64,000 bases of DNA from Micromonospora coriariae (GCF_900091455.1 NZ_LT607412.1:3038001-3102000); one strand, 5' to 3'; counted from the first letter of the stretch, positions 25,690 to 35,388 are shown. Made by a program: numbers and translations. Notes: generated by a model from the letters alone, not told the origin.

Positions 25690-26448
25690 GTGCTGCTCTG
25701 CATCGACATCGGAAACACCAACACCGTGCTTGCGACCTTCGACGGCGACAAGCTGGTGCACTCCTGGCGGATCAAGACCGATGCCCGTTCGACGGCGGAC
25801 GAGCTGGGTCTGATGTTCCGGGGGCTGCTCGCCGGGGACAACGTCGAGATCACCGGCGTGGCCGCCTGCTCCACGGTGCCGGCCGCACTGCGCTCGCTGC
25901 GCACCATGCTCGGCCGCTACTACGCCGACCTGCCGAGCGTGATCGTCGAGCCCGGGGTGCGGACCGGGGTTCAACTGGCGATCGACAACCCGAAGGAGGT
26001 GGGCGCCGACCGGGTGGTGAACACCCTGGCCGCGTACACGCTCTACGGCGGGCCGTCGATCGTGGTGGACTTCGGCACCACCACCAACTTCGACGTGATC
26101 AGCGGTCGGGGTGAGTTCCTCGGTGGTGCGTTCGCCCCGGGCATCGAGATCTCCTTCGACGCGCTGGCCGCCAGGGCCGCCCAGCTGCGCAAGGTCGAGG
26201 CCACCAAGCCGCGTTCGGTGATCGGCAAGAACACCGTCGAGTGCCTCCAGGCCGGCCTGTACTTCGGCTTCGCCGGGCAGGTGGACCGGATCGTCGAGCG
26301 GATGACCGAGGAGTTGGGCGAGGTGAAGGCGGTGATCGCCACCGGTGGCCTCGCCTCGCTGGTGATCAACGAGTGCCGCAGCATCACCCACCACGAGCCG
26401 ATGATCACGTTGATCGGTCTGCGCATGGTCTACGACCGGAACCTGTGA
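25690..26448 (+). CDS. coaX: type III pantothenate kinase
   Basis: CoaX phosphorylates pantothenate, the first committed step to CoA, using the product of PanC. The 252 residues have the ASKHA-fold motifs CIDIGNTNTVLA (residues 4-15), GADRVVN, VVDFGTTTNFDVI and GGAFAPGIEIS. GTG 25690 lies 6 nt after TAGGCT, so the mRNA is probably leaderless. The gene is in the conserved actinobacterial pan-coa-lysS-lsr2-clpC neighbourhood. Confidence 0.96.
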   Translation: MLLCIDIGNTNTVLATFDGDKLVHSWRIKTDARSTADELGLMFRGLLAGDNVEITGVAACSTVPAALRSLRTMLGRYYADLPSVIVEPGVRTGVQLAIDNPKEVGADRVVNTLAAYTLYGGPSIVVDFGTTTNFDVISGRGEFLGGAFAPGIEISFDALAARAAQLRKVEATKPRSVIGKNTVECLQAGLYFGFAGQVDRIVERMTEELGEVKAVIATGGLASLVINECRSITHHEPMITLIGLRMVYDRNL

Positions 26449-26458
26449 CCCGTGGCGT

Positions 26459-27199
26459 TCAGCGTCGGCGGGCCCGGAAGACCAGCGTGCGGTACGGCAG
26501 CTCGACGCTCTCCCGTCCGGCCAGGTCCGGATGGCCGGCGAGGAGCTCCCGCAGCTCCCGGTCGACCGACGCCTGCTGCTGGCGATCCGCCGTCAGGTAG
26601 TAGGAGCGGGTGCGACACATCCCGACCACTTCGTCCGGGGTGAGCGTGGTGTGGTGCTCGAACACGCCCGGCTCCACCGCGTCGAAGGCCGGGCCGAAGT
26701 CGGTCACCGACCCGGTCAGGTCGGTGGTGTTGTCGCCCATGTGGGCGATCCGGCCCAGCTCGGCCACCCAGTCGACGCGTTCGTCCCGGACGTTCCAGAT
26801 CGGGCTGAACGTCCCGCCCGGCCGGAGCACCCGGGCGACCTCGGTGTGCGCGCGCTCCTTGTCGAACCAGTGGTAGGCCTGGCCGACCAGCACGGCGTCG
26901 GCGCTGCCGTCCGGTAGCGGCATCGACTCGGCGCTGCCGGCCAGGGCCGTGACGTCGGGGGTGGCGGAGTCCAGTTGGGCCCGCATTCCGGGGTCGGGTT
27001 CCACCGGCAGCACCCGGTGGCCGACTGCCCGTACGACCCTGGTCAGGATGCCGGTGCCGGCACCGAGGTCGACGACCTGGGCGGCGTCGCTCAGCCCGTC
27101 AAGCGCCCAGCGGATGGCCTCTTCCGGATAGCTGGGACGGAAACGGTCATAGTCGCTCGCCGCGGCACCAAAGGAGAGGGCGTGAGTGTGATCGACCAT
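26459..27199 (-). CDS. class I SAM-dependent methyltransferase
   Basis: A 246-residue small-molecule-type methyltransferase. SAM motif I is VVDLGAGTGILTRVV (about residues 42-56), followed by the acidic VEPDP and the motif LPDGSADAVLVGQAYHWFD. The Trp/His-containing motif and C-terminal part match the DUF/Methyltransf_11 class; the substrate is unknown. The ATG at 27199 is 7 nt after TAACCT on the minus strand, so it is likely leaderless. It is convergent with coaX, 10 bp away, and divergent from lysS. Confidence 0.85.
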   Translation of the reverse strand: MVDHTHALSFGAAASDYDRFRPSYPEEAIRWALDGLSDAAQVVDLGAGTGILTRVVRAVGHRVLPVEPDPGMRAQLDSATPDVTALAGSAESMPLPDGSADAVLVGQAYHWFDKERAHTEVARVLRPGGTFSPIWNVRDERVDWVAELGRIAHMGDNTTDLTGSVTDFGPAFDAVEPGVFEHHTTLTPDEVVGMCRTRSYYLTADRQQQASVDRELRELLAGHPDLAGRESVELPYRTLVFRARRR

Positions 27200-27240
27200 G
27201 AGGCGCAGGTTATCCCGTAACGACCCCCGGGGCGCTTGAG

Positions 27241-27246
27241 TACGCT
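27241..27246 (+). promoter_or_regulatory. lysS -10 hexamer TACGCT
   Basis: TACGCT lies 41 nt before the chosen lysS start. It would give a leader of about 35 nt carrying the Shine-Dalgarno. Confidence 0.45.
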
Positions 27247-27287
27247 CGGGCCTGACCCCCCGTATCTCCGTGACGAGGAAGCGTGCC

Positions 27288-28796
27288 GTGAGCGAGCAGA
27301 ACGCCGTGCCAGTGGACCCCGCCGACGACCTTCCCGAGCAGATGAAGGTCCGCCGGGAGAAGCGGGACCGGATGATCGCCGACGGCGCCGAGGCCTACCC
27401 CGTCGGATTCCCCCGCACCGCCACCCTGTCGGAGGTCCGGGGGCGCTACGCCGACCTGCCCACCGACACCGCCACCGGCGACCAGGTCTCGGTCACCGGC
27501 CGGGTGATCTTCGTACGCAACACGGGCAAGCTCTGCTTCGCGACGCTGCGCGACGGCGACGGCACCGAGTTGCAGGCGATGCTGTCGCTGGACCGGGTCG
27601 GGCCGGAGCGGCTGGAGGCCTGGAAGCGGCTGGTCGACCTCGGCGACCACGTCGGCGTCGCCGGCGAGGTGATCACCAGCCGCCGCGGCGAGCTGTCGGT
27701 GCTGGCCGATCGCTGGGACATGACCGCCAAGGCGCTGCGGCCGTTGCCGGTGGCGCACAAGCCACTCTCCGAGGAGGCGCGGGTCCGGCAGCGCTACGTC
27801 GACCTGATCGTCCGGCCACAGGCCCGGCAGATGGTCCGTACCCGGGCCGCGGCGGTGCGCAGCCTTCGCGATTCGTTGCATGGGCAGGGCTTCATCGAGG
27901 TGGAAACTCCGATGTTGCAACTGCTGCACGGCGGCGCTGCGGCCCGACCGTTCGTGACCCACAGCAATGCGTTGAACACCGATCTGTATCTGCGAATCGC
28001 TCCGGAACTGTTTCTCAAGCGCGCGGTGGTCGGCGGTGTCGACCGTGTCTTCGAGATCAACCGCAACTTCCGTAATGAGGGTATCGACTCTTCGCACTCA
28101 CCGGAGTTCGCGATGCTGGAGACCTACGAGGCGTACGGCGACTACGACACGATGGCCGAGTTGACCCGCAATCTCGTGCAGCAGGCGGCGATCGCGGTGA
28201 GCGGCTCGACCGTGGTGACCCACGCCGACGGGCGGGAGTTCGACCTTGGTGGTGAGTGGCGGTCGGTGACCCTGTTCGGAGTGCTTTCCGAGGCGCTTGG
28301 CGAGGAGGTCACGGTCCGCACCGAACGGTCCCGCCTGGTGGAGTACGCGGACAAGGTGGGATTGGCCGTGGACCCGAAGTGGGGCCCGGGCAAGCTGGCC
28401 GAGGAACTGTTCGAGGAGCTTGTCGTCCCCGGCCTGGAGGCACCCACCTTCGTCCGCGACTACCCGGAGGAGACCAGCCCGCTCACCCGTGCGCACCGCA
28501 GCGAGCCGGGGCTGGCCGAGAAGTGGGACCTCTACGTGCTCGGGTTCGAGCTGGGCACCGCGTACTCGGAACTGGTCGACCCGGTGGTGCAGCGGGAGCG
28601 GCTGGTGGCCCAGGCGCAGCTCGCCGCCCGTGGTGACGACGAGGCGATGCGTCTCGACGAGGACTTTCTCCGGGCCATGGAGTACGGAATGCCGCCGGCC
28701 GGCGGTATGGGAATGGGAATCGACCGGCTGTTGATGGCCCTGACCGGGCTCGGAATTCGGGAAACGATCCTCTTCCCGTTGGTCCGCCCGGAGTAG
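27288..28796 (+). CDS. lysS: lysyl-tRNA synthetase, class II
   Basis: LysS charges tRNA-Lys with lysine. The 502 residues comprise an N-terminal OB-fold anticodon domain (~60-160) and a class II catalytic domain. Motif 2 is [21 protein letters not shown] and motif 3 is [13 protein letters not shown]. The SPEF and [10 protein letters not shown] variants follow the actinobacterial form and differ from the E. coli NPEF and GNGFSEL forms. GTG 27288 is preferred over GTG 27270 because AGGAAG lies 8 nt upstream. lsr2 follows with its own promoter. Confidence 0.95.
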   Translation: MSEQNAVPVDPADDLPEQMKVRREKRDRMIADGAEAYPVGFPRTATLSEVRGRYADLPTDTATGDQVSVTGRVIFVRNTGKLCFATLRDGDGTELQAMLSLDRVGPERLEAWKRLVDLGDHVGVAGEVITSRRGELSVLADRWDMTAKALRPLPVAHKPLSEEARVRQRYVDLIVRPQARQMVRTRAAAVRSLRDSLHGQGFIEVETPMLQLLHGGAAARPFVTHSNALNTDLYLRIAPELFLKRAVVGGVDRVFEINRNFRNEGIDSSHSPEFAMLETYEAYGDYDTMAELTRNLVQQAAIAVSGSTVVTHADGREFDLGGEWRSVTLFGVLSEALGEEVTVRTERSRLVEYADKVGLAVDPKWGPGKLAEELFEELVVPGLEAPTFVRDYPEETSPLTRAHRSEPGLAEKWDLYVLGFELGTAYSELVDPVVQRERLVAQAQLAARGDDEAMRLDEDFLRAMEYGMPPAGGMGMGIDRLLMALTGLGIRETILFPLVRPE

Positions 28797-28833
28797 TCCG
28801 GCGCGGCTCGCGCCGTGTCGATACCGCATCCTA

Positions 28834-28864
28834 TTGACGGGGCGCGCGGCGCGCGGGTTATTGT
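28834..28864 (+). promoter_or_regulatory. sigma-70-like lsr2 promoter
   Basis: TTGACG (28834-28839) and TATTGT (28859-28864) are separated by 19 bp. The spacer is a GC-only GCGCGCGGCGCGCG tract. This is one of the few clear -35/-10 pairs in the window and predicts an ~38-nt leader before lsr2. Confidence 0.55.
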
Positions 28865-28907
28865 GCTCTCGTTAGCAGGAGCACCCTGCTCGAAAGGAAT
28901 GTGGGAC

Positions 28908-29252
28908 GTGGCCAAGCAGATCATTCACAAGCTGGTCGATGACCTGGACGGCGGGGACGCGGACGAGACTGTCAAGTTCGCCCTCGACGGCGTTCAGTAC
29001 GAGATCGACCTGTCGAGTTCCAACGCCGCGAAATTGCGCGACGTATTCGCTCCCTACGTGGGTGCCGGCACCAAGGTGGGCCGGGGTGGCGTGGTGATCG
29101 GTGGACGCGCCGCCCGCGGCCGGGGCGGCGCGACCGCCGACCGGGAGCAGAACAAGGCGATCCGGGAGTGGGCCAAGAAGGCCGGCAAGGACATCTCGGA
29201 CCGGGGGCGCATCCCGCAGGAGATCGTCGACGAGTACCACGCGAAGCGCTGA
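28908..29252 (+). CDS. lsr2: Lsr2 nucleoid-associated protein
   Basis: Lsr2 is the actinobacterial H-NS-like protein that binds AT-rich DNA and silences foreign genes. The 114 residues have the N-terminal dimerisation sheet (MAKQIIHKLVDDLDGGDADE) and a C-terminal DNA-binding domain. The AT-hook-like RGR sits at 99-101 (DRGRIPQEIVDEY). GTG 28908 is the conserved start, with AAAGGA about 9 nt upstream; the ATG at 28899 would sit on the Shine-Dalgarno. A strong hairpin follows. Confidence 0.97.
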   Translation: MAKQIIHKLVDDLDGGDADETVKFALDGVQYEIDLSSSNAAKLRDVFAPYVGAGTKVGRGGVVIGGRAARGRGGATADREQNKAIREWAKKAGKDISDRGRIPQEIVDEYHAKR

Positions 29253-29295
29253 TCCTCAGCAGTCTGGTGGCCAACGGCCGCCGCAGGGCGACACC

Positions 29296-29329
29296 GACGC
29301 CGGGCCGGAGCACTCTCCGGGCCGGCGTC
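29296..29329 (+). terminator. hairpin after lsr2
   Basis: A 15-bp stem with one mismatch (29296-29310 / 29315-29329) and a 4-nt CACT loop, without a T tract, lies 44 nt after the lsr2 stop. Confidence 0.6.
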
Positions 29330-29767
29330 GCCGTATTCCCGGCAGGCGCGCAGCCCGACGCCGGAGGCCGAGCCCAGAGCCGGGAAGCATTCCCGCGCGA
29401 CCGACGTTGTCCACAACCGGTGGAGCAGCTGTCCACAGCCTGTGGACAACCCTCCCCAGGGTCGGGCGCGGCGTTCGTCGCCGGCGCCGGCCCCCTCCCC
29501 GGAGCTCTCCGGAGCCGGGAGAGGACTTCCGTCGCGCCAGTCGGATTTCGCTCTGCGCGTAGCGACAGGGGTACCGGAACACCTCCTGAGCGCGGACGGT
29601 TGTGCAAAACGACGTGGAACCGACCCGTACCCGAGACACACGACCTCAGCTGAGTCGGTCAGCGACGATAGAGTAAGGAGGCACGGACGCCCGTCCCGGA
29701 CGTTCGTGCACCGGCCCCGCCAAGATCTTGACCATCAAGGCGCACGGCACGTGAGGAGCACGAGGGC
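29330..29767. other. lsr2-clpC intergenic region with DnaA boxes
   Basis: The 515-base gap holds the lsr2 hairpin, the DnaA-box cluster (29407-29449), a GC-rich stretch with nested small palindromes near 29500, and a TAGAGT (29669-29674) that may be a clpC -10. That gives a leader of about 85 nt. No credible small gene was seen. Confidence 0.6.
29407..29449. promoter_or_regulatory. cluster of three DnaA boxes
   Basis: TTGTCCACA (29407-29415, +), CTGTCCACA (29429-29437, +, one mismatch) and TGTGGACAA (29441-29449, minus-strand TTGTCCACA). Two perfect copies of the actinobacterial consensus in 43 bp are far more than chance in such DNA. The region has no dnaA or dnaN, so it is not oriC. A titration or reactivation site, or DnaA control of clpC, are the likely options. 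Confidence 0.7.
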
Positions 29768-32299
29768 ATGTTCGAGCGGTTCACCGACCGAGCGCGACGG
29801 GTTGTCGTCCTGGCCCAAGAAGAGGCCCGGATGCTCAACCACAACTACATCGGTACGGAACACATCCTGCTGGGCCTGATCCACGAAGGTGAAGGCGTCG
29901 CGGCAAAGGCCCTGGAGAGCCTCGGCATCTCCCTGGAGGGCGTCCGCCAGCAGGTCGAGGAGATCATCGGCCAGGGCCAGCAGGCGCCGAGCGGGCACAT
30001 CCCGTTCACGCCGCGGGCCAAGAAGGTGCTGGAGCTGTCGCTGCGCGAGGCGCTGCAGCTCGGCCACAACTACATCGGCACGGAGCACATCCTGCTCGGT
30101 CTGATCCGCGAGGGTGAGGGCGTCGCCGCCCAGGTGCTGGTCAAGCTCGGCGCCGACCTCAACCGGGTCCGCCAGCAGGTGATCCAGCTGCTCTCCGGCT
30201 ACCAGGGCAAGGAGCCGGCCGCGGCGGGCGCCGCGCCGGGTGAGGCCGCGCCGTCGACCAGCCTGGTGCTGGACCAGTTCGGCCGCAACCTGACCCAGGC
30301 CGCCCGTGAGGGCAAGCTCGACCCGGTCATCGGGCGCGAGAAGGAAATCGAGCGGGTCATGCAGGTGCTCTCCCGCCGTACCAAGAACAACCCGGTCCTG
30401 ATCGGTGAGCCCGGCGTCGGTAAGACCGCCGTGGTGGAGGGGCTTTCCCAGAAGATCATCAAGGGCGAGGTGCCCGAGACGCTCAAGGACAAGCAGCTCT
30501 ACACGCTCGACCTCGGTGCGCTGGTCGCCGGTTCCCGTTACCGCGGTGACTTCGAGGAGCGCCTCAAGAAGGTGCTCAAGGAGATCCGCACCCGCGGCGA
30601 CATCATCCTGTTCATCGACGAGATCCACACCCTCGTGGGTGCGGGTGCCGCCGAGGGCGCGATCGACGCGGCGAGCATCCTCAAGCCGATGCTGGCCCGT
30701 GGTGAGCTGCAGACCATCGGTGCCACCACGCTCGACGAGTACCGCAAGCACCTGGAGAAGGACGCCGCGCTCGAGCGCCGGTTCCAGCCGATCCAGGTGG
30801 GTGAGCCGTCGCTGGCGCACACCATCGAGATCCTGAAGGGCCTGCGCGACCGTTACGAGGCGCACCACCGCGTTTCGATCACGGACGCAGCGCTCGTGGC
30901 TGCCGCAACGCTGGCCGACAGGTACATCTCCGACCGCTTCCTGCCGGACAAGGCGATCGACCTGATCGACGAGGCCGGCGCCCGGATGCGGATCCGCCGG
31001 ATGACCGCGCCGCCAGACCTGCGCGACTTCGACGAGCGCATCGCTCAGGTGCGTCGCGACAAGGAGTCCGCGATCGACGCGCAGGACTTCGAGCGCGCCG
31101 CCCAGCTGCGTGACAAGGAGAAGCAGCTCCTCGGTCAGAAGGCGCAGCGGGAGAAGGAGTGGAAGGCCGGTGACCTGGACGTCGTCAGCGAGGTTGACGA
31201 CGAGCAGATCGCCGAGGTGCTCGGCAACTGGACCGGCATCCCGGTCTACAAGCTGACCGAGGAGGAGACCTCGCGCCTGCTGCGCATGGAGGACGAGCTG
31301 CACAAGCGCGTCATCGGCCAGGAGGACGCGGTCAAGGCCGTCTCGAAGGCGATCCGGCGTACCCGGGCCGGCCTGAAGGACCCGAAGCGCCCGTCGGGCT
31401 CGTTCATCTTCGCCGGCCCGTCCGGCGTCGGTAAGACCGAGCTGTCCAAGGCGCTCGCCGAGTTCCTGTTCGGCAGCGAGGACGCCCTCATCCAGCTGGA
31501 CATGTCCGAGTTCCACGACCGCTACACGGTCTCCCGGCTGGTGGGTGCCCCTCCCGGCTACGTCGGCTACGACGAGGGCGGGCAGCTGACCGAGAAGGTG
31601 CGGCGTCGGCCGTTCTCGGTGGTTCTCTTCGACGAGATCGAGAAGGCCCACCCGGACGTGTTCAACACGCTGCTCCAGATCCTGGAGGACGGTCGGCTCA
31701 CCGACGGTCAGGGTCGGATCGTGGACTTCAAGAACACGGTCATCATCCTGACCACCAACCTGGGCACCAGGGACGTCGCCAAGGCGGTGTCGCTCGGCTT
31801 CCAGGCTTCGGAGGACTCCGAGTCCAACTACGACCGGATGAAGCAGAAGGTCAACGACGAGCTCAAGCAGCACTTCCGGCCTGAGTTCCTCAACCGGATC
31901 GACGACACCATCGTCTTCCACCAGCTGCGCCAGAACGAGATCCTCTCGATCGTGGACATCATGATCCAGCGGATCGAGACGCAGCTGCGCAACAAGGACA
32001 TGGGTCTGGAGCTGACCGACAACGCCAAGAAGTACCTGGCGATGAAGGGCTTCGACCCGGTGCTCGGTGCCCGTCCTCTGCGTCGCACGATCCAGCGCGA
32101 CATCGAGGACAACCTGTCCGAGCGGATCCTGTTCAACGAGTTGACCCCGGGTCAGATCGTTGTGGTGGACTGCGAGGGCGACCCGAACGACATCGACAAG
32201 TCCAAGCTCGTGTTCCGGGGCGCGGAGAAGCCGGTGGAAGTTCCGGACGCCGTGCCGGCCGACCTCGGTGGCACCGCCGCCGCGGGCGCGGACGAGTAG
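29768..32299 (+). CDS. clpC: ATP-dependent Clp protease ATP-binding subunit ClpC
   Basis: ClpC is the AAA+ unfoldase that feeds substrates to ClpP. The 843 residues contain two N-terminal Clp repeats (~1-145), AAA-1 with Walker A GEPGVGKT (~213-220), and a UVR segment around [16 protein letters not shown] (~440). AAA-2 follows with Walker A GPSGVGKT (~550-557) and then the C-terminal domain. The ClpP-docking LGF-type loop is not obvious, as is usual for reading by eye. The start [20 protein letters not shown] is conserved. GAGG lies upstream of ATG 29768. A near-perfect terminator follows. Confidence 0.98.
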   Translation: MFERFTDRARRVVVLAQEEARMLNHNYIGTEHILLGLIHEGEGVAAKALESLGISLEGVRQQVEEIIGQGQQAPSGHIPFTPRAKKVLELSLREALQLGHNYIGTEHILLGLIREGEGVAAQVLVKLGADLNRVRQQVIQLLSGYQGKEPAAAGAAPGEAAPSTSLVLDQFGRNLTQAAREGKLDPVIGREKEIERVMQVLSRRTKNNPVLIGEPGVGKTAVVEGLSQKIIKGEVPETLKDKQLYTLDLGALVAGSRYRGDFEERLKKVLKEIRTRGDIILFIDEIHTLVGAGAAEGAIDAASILKPMLARGELQTIGATTLDEYRKHLEKDAALERRFQPIQVGEPSLAHTIEILKGLRDRYEAHHRVSITDAALVAAATLADRYISDRFLPDKAIDLIDEAGARMRIRRMTAPPDLRDFDERIAQVRRDKESAIDAQDFERAAQLRDKEKQLLGQKAQREKEWKAGDLDVVSEVDDEQIAEVLGNWTGIPVYKLTEEETSRLLRMEDELHKRVIGQEDAVKAVSKAIRRTRAGLKDPKRPSGSFIFAGPSGVGKTELSKALAEFLFGSEDALIQLDMSEFHDRYTVSRLVGAPPGYVGYDEGGQLTEKVRRRPFSVVLFDEIEKAHPDVFNTLLQILEDGRLTDGQGRIVDFKNTVIILTTNLGTRDVAKAVSLGFQASEDSESNYDRMKQKVNDELKQHFRPEFLNRIDDTIVFHQLRQNEILSIVDIMIQRIETQLRNKDMGLELTDNAKKYLAMKGFDPVLGARPLRRTIQRDIEDNLSERILFNELTPGQIVVVDCEGDPNDIDKSKLVFRGAEKPVEVPDAVPADLGGTAAAGADE

Positions 32300-32314
32300 C
32301 ACAAGCAGCATCAG

Positions 32315-32357
32315 GGAGCGGGGCCCCGGTGGCGTAAGCCACCGGGGCCCCGCTCTT
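32315..32357 (+). terminator. strong intrinsic terminator after clpC
   Basis: A perfect 17-bp stem (32315-32331 / 32336-32352) with a GTAA tetraloop is followed by CTTTT. It lies 16 nt after the clpC stop. Confidence 0.95.
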
Positions 32358-32433
32358 TTCGCTGCGCCCCTGCCCTTTCGCGCTCGTCGCGGACCTCGCC
32401 CCTGCCCGAGCGGCGGCGCGCCGGAGGGCTCGG

Positions 32434-33345
32434 TCAGGTGGCGAGTTCGGCGGTGGGCAGGGACGGGCCGTCGCCGGTGAGGCGGAAGGCGTCGGTGCCC
32501 ACCGGTTCCACAAGCCCGTCCTGCACCAGGCCGGCCAGGGCCCGGGCTCGCTGCACGTCGTCGGTCCAGACCTGGTCCAGCCGTTGGTGGGGGACCGGTC
32601 CGGTGTTCTCCCGGAGCACCCCGAGCAGGAGACCGCGTACCTGCCGGTCGGTGCCCGCGTACCGCTGGGGGCGGCGGGTGGGTCCGGCCGGCGCCTCCTG
32701 GCCGGAGGCCCGCCACGCGCAGACCGACTCGACCGGGCAGGCCGCGCAGCGCGGTGACCGGGCCGTGCAGATCACCGCGCCCAGCTCCATGAACGCCGCA
32801 CTGGCCAGGGCCGCTGCGGCCGGCTCGGCGGGCAGCAGTTCCTCGGTCGCGACCAGGTCGGCCGGTCGGGTGGCCGCCCCCGCGTCCGGTTCGCCGGCCA
32901 CTGCCCGGCAGACCACCCGGCGCACATTCGTGTCGACCACCGGGTGCCGTTGCCCGTACGCGAACGTGGCCACCGCCCGTGCCGTGTACGTGCCGACCCC
33001 GGGCAGCGCCAGCAGCTGCTCCAGCCGTTCCGGCACCTGGCCGCCGTGCCGGTCCACGATCGCGACCGCGCACTCCCGCAGCCGGACGGCCCGGCGGGGG
33101 TAGCCGAGGCGCCCCCACATCCGGATCGCCTCGGCCGGGCTGTCCGCCGCCAGCGCGGCCGGGTCCGGCCAGCGGGCCAACCACGCCTGCCAGGCGGGGA
33201 CCACCCGGACCACAGGCGTTTGCTGGAGCATGACCTCGCTGACCAGAATGGCCCACGGGCTGACGCCGGGCTCGCGCCACGGCAGGTCACGGGCGTGCTC
33301 TCGGTACCAGTGGCTGACCAGAGTGGCGAAATCGGGTTGAGTCAT
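32434..33345 (-). CDS. mutY: A/G-specific adenine DNA glycosylase
   Basis: MutY removes adenine mispaired with 8-oxoguanine. The 303 residues contain the catalytic Glu37 (SEVMLQQT), the helix-hairpin-helix LPGVGTYTA, the catalytic Asp138 (PVVDTNVRR) and a [4Fe-4S] loop with Cys193, Cys200, Cys203 and Cys209. The C-terminal NUDIX-like 8-oxoG domain of E. coli MutY is replaced by a shorter wHTH-like tail (~230-303), as in other actinobacteria. ATG 33345 is the conserved start. The gene is convergent with clpC. Confidence 0.95.
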   Translation of the reverse strand: MTQPDFATLVSHWYREHARDLPWREPGVSPWAILVSEVMLQQTPVVRVVPAWQAWLARWPDPAALAADSPAEAIRMWGRLGYPRRAVRLRECAVAIVDRHGGQVPERLEQLLALPGVGTYTARAVATFAYGQRHPVVDTNVRRVVCRAVAGEPDAGAATRPADLVATEELLPAEPAAAALASAAFMELGAVICTARSPRCAACPVESVCAWRASGQEAPAGPTRRPQRYAGTDRQVRGLLLGVLRENTGPVPHQRLDQVWTDDVQRARALAGLVQDGLVEPVGTDAFRLTGDGPSLPTAELAT

Positions 33346-33441
33346 CGCGCCGTCGATGATGTCACGCGGCGCGGTCCCGCTGGATGGGCGGCTCGGGCGG
33401 GGTGTCACGGCGGCGGCCGGCGGATCGGGCAGAATGCCCGG

Positions 33442-33954
33442 ATGAACGAGCTCGCGATCACCGTCATCGGTCGGGACCGGCCGGGCATCGTGGCCGACGT
33501 CGCCGAGGTGCTGGCCCGACTGGGCGCCAATCTCACCGACAGCACGATGACCCGGTTGCGGGGGCATTTCGCGATGACCCTCATCTGCACCGGTCCGGCC
33601 GCCGCCGAGGTCGAGGCGGCGCTGGCGCCGCTGGCCGCCGAGGGCCAGCTTCTGGCGACGGTACGCGCGGTCACCCCGGACGGTGAGGTGGCCCCAGTGG
33701 GCGAGCCGTACGTGATGGCGGTGCACGGGTCGGACCGGATGGGCATCGTCGCGGCGATGACCCGGGTGCTGGTGGACGCCGGTGGGAACGTCACCGACCT
33801 GAGCACCCGGTTGGCCGGCTCGCTCTACGTGGTGCTGGCCGAGGTGGAGTTGCCAACCGGCGTCGCCGGCACACTGATCGACCGGTTGCACCGGACGGCT
33901 GGCGAGCTGGGGGTCGAGGTCACCCTCCGGCCGGCGGATCCGGATCTGCTGTGA
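33442..33954 (+). CDS. double ACT-domain protein (GcvR-like)
   Basis: A 170-residue protein with two ACT modules: residues 3-72 (AITVIGRDRPGIVADVAEVL) and ~85-160 (MAVHGSDRMGIVAAMTRVLVDAGGN). ACT domains bind amino acids. Stand-alone double-ACT proteins such as GcvR regulate glycine cleavage or related functions; the ligand here is unknown. ATG 33442 is 6 nt after CAGAAT, a near-match to the leaderless -10 pattern. The stop overlaps the deformylase GTG (GTGA), coupling the two. Confidence 0.85.
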   Translation: MNELAITVIGRDRPGIVADVAEVLARLGANLTDSTMTRLRGHFAMTLICTGPAAAEVEAALAPLAAEGQLLATVRAVTPDGEVAPVGEPYVMAVHGSDRMGIVAAMTRVLVDAGGNVTDLSTRLAGSLYVVLAEVELPTGVAGTLIDRLHRTAGELGVEVTLRPADPDLL

Positions 33955-34547
33955 CCGGCGAGCGGAGCGGCCCGGACACCGGCCGGAACGTCGGGACGTA
34001 CGTCGGCCTGGGCGACTGGACGCCCGAGTCGCTGGCCGTGCCGGGCGAGGTGCGTGCGGTGGTGTCGGCCCCGCACCCGGTGCTGAGCCGGGCCGGCGGC
34101 GAGGTCGACCCAACGGCGGGGGACACGGTCCGGCTGGCCGCCGACCTGGTCGCCACCATGCGGGTGTCGCCGGGTTGCGTCGGCCTGGCCGCACCGCAGA
34201 TCGGCGTGCCGGCCCGGGTGTTCGCCGTCGACGTGACCGGGCACCCGAAGGCCGTCACCGTGCACGGCACCTTCGTGCTCTGCAACGCCCGGGTGGTCGA
34301 GGCGACCCGGTGGAAACCGGGGCGGGAGGGCTGCATGTCGGTGCCGGACCTGACCGGGGACGTGAAGCGGGCCAGCCGGCTGGTGGTGGAGGGCGACCTG
34401 CCGGGCAGCGGGGAGCCGGTCCGTCTGGTGACCGACGGCTTCGAGGCACGGGCGTTGCAGCACGAGATCGATCACTGCGCCGGGTTGCTGTTCCTCGACC
34501 GGGTGGCCGGCGCACACGCCGTCTATCAGCGCAAGGTCTACCTCTGA
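33951..34547 (+). CDS. def: peptide deformylase
   Basis: Def removes the formyl group from nascent proteins. The 198 residues contain motif 1 as CVGLAAPQ (76-83), motif 2 EGCMS (126-130, Cys is a metal ligand) and motif 3 HEIDH (171-175, metal ligands and catalytic Glu). Motif 1 normally reads GxGLAAPQ; here the first Gly is Cys76. An N-terminal extension of ~35 residues precedes the usual start of homology. GTG 33951 overlaps the ACT gene stop. Confidence 0.93.
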   Translation: MTGERSGPDTGRNVGTYVGLGDWTPESLAVPGEVRAVVSAPHPVLSRAGGEVDPTAGDTVRLAADLVATMRVSPGCVGLAAPQIGVPARVFAVDVTGHPKAVTVHGTFVLCNARVVEATRWKPGREGCMSVPDLTGDVKRASRLVVEGDLPGSGEPVRLVTDGFEARALQHEIDHCAGLLFLDRVAGAHAVYQRKVYL

Positions 34548-34665
34548 CGATGCGCCGGGCGATCGACCTGTCTCTCCTCAGTGGACGGTCTCCGGGTGGT
34601 GCCGGCGACGTTCCGGCGCGTCGCGGCGGGCTGGCGGGCGCAGCGCCGCTACGGTGGGAGGCATC

Positions 34666-35382
34666 ATGCGTCTGACGGTCGGCCCCCTGCCACCCGCCGT
34701 GTACTGGCGGCGTCGCGCCGTCGTACTCGGAGCGGGGCTTCTCTTCCTGATTGTCCTGCTCTACTCCTGCACCGGCTCGGGTCGCTCCGACGATCGACCG
34801 CAGGCGGGGGCGACGTCGACGTCGGCTCCGACGTCCGCCGCGAGCCCGGGTCCCGGCGGGCCGGTGTTGACCCCGCAGACCGGCGCTCCGCCGGCCTCCG
34901 AGGATCCCGACACCGGGAGTCCGAGTCCGGAGACCACCAGCAACGACCCGCCACCGGGTTCGGCCGCCGGGTCGGTGGACGACGGCACCTGCACCGACGC
35001 GGAGATCAGCGTGACCTCGGTGGCACGGCCCACCTCCGTTCAACGCGGAGCGGTGGTCGACCTGCAGCTAAAGGTCAAGAACACCTCGGATCGGACGTGC
35101 ACCCGGAACGTCGGCGCCGACCTCCAGGAGATCTTCATCAAGTCCGGGGCCGAGAAGGTGTGGTCGTCGGACACCTGCGGCAAGGTCAAGGGCTCTGACC
35201 CGCAGTCCTTCACCCCGAACTTCGAGCGTGCCTACGAGGTGGGCTGGAACGGGCGGGACACCAGCCGCTGCAACGGCAGTGGGCTGGCCGCCGGGCCCTT
35301 CCCGCCGGTCGGGACGTACCAGGTGTTCGCCCGGGTCGGCACCAAGCTCAGCGCGCCGGTAAAGCTCACCATCACCGGCTGA
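34666..35382 (+). CDS. membrane-anchored protein with BsuPI-like domain
   Basis: A 238-residue secreted or anchored protein. A basic N-terminus and one hydrophobic helix (~19-36, ending near YSCTGS, a possible lipobox-like Cys) precede a Ser/Pro/Thr-rich linker to ~100. The C-terminal beta domain (VVDLQLKVKNTSDRTC, VWSSDTC, YEVGWNGRD, VGTYQVFARVGTKLS) resembles BsuPI/intracellular-proteinase-inhibitor-like Ig modules. Cysteines there may pair. ATG 34666 is preceded by GGGAGG and by TACGGT 11-12 nt upstream. It is convergent with disA, 6 bp away. Confidence 0.7.
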   Translation: MRLTVGPLPPAVYWRRRAVVLGAGLLFLIVLLYSCTGSGRSDDRPQAGATSTSAPTSAASPGPGGPVLTPQTGAPPASEDPDTGSPSPETTSNDPPPGSAAGSVDDGTCTDAEISVTSVARPTSVQRGAVVDLQLKVKNTSDRTCTRNVGADLQEIFIKSGAEKVWSSDTCGKVKGSDPQSFTPNFERAYEVGWNGRDTSRCNGSGLAAGPFPPVGTYQVFARVGTKLSAPVKLTITG

Positions 35383-35388
35383 GCCGGG

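Noticed and set aside
29407..29449. Chromosomal origin of replication
   Set aside because: Three DnaA boxes are too few and no dnaA, dnaN, rpmH or parAB genes lie nearby. A titration or regulatory site is more likely.
29675..29681. AAGGAGG in the clpC leader as a Shine-Dalgarno of a leader peptide
   Set aside because: No ATG, GTG or TTG follows at usable spacing, and it lies at the predicted transcription start.
29735..33280. 1181-aa open frame on the minus strand across clpC
   Set aside because: It is antisense to the certain clpC and part of mutY. Composition is Arg/Ala/Gly/Leu-rich and has no recognisable motif, typical of high-GC shadow frames.
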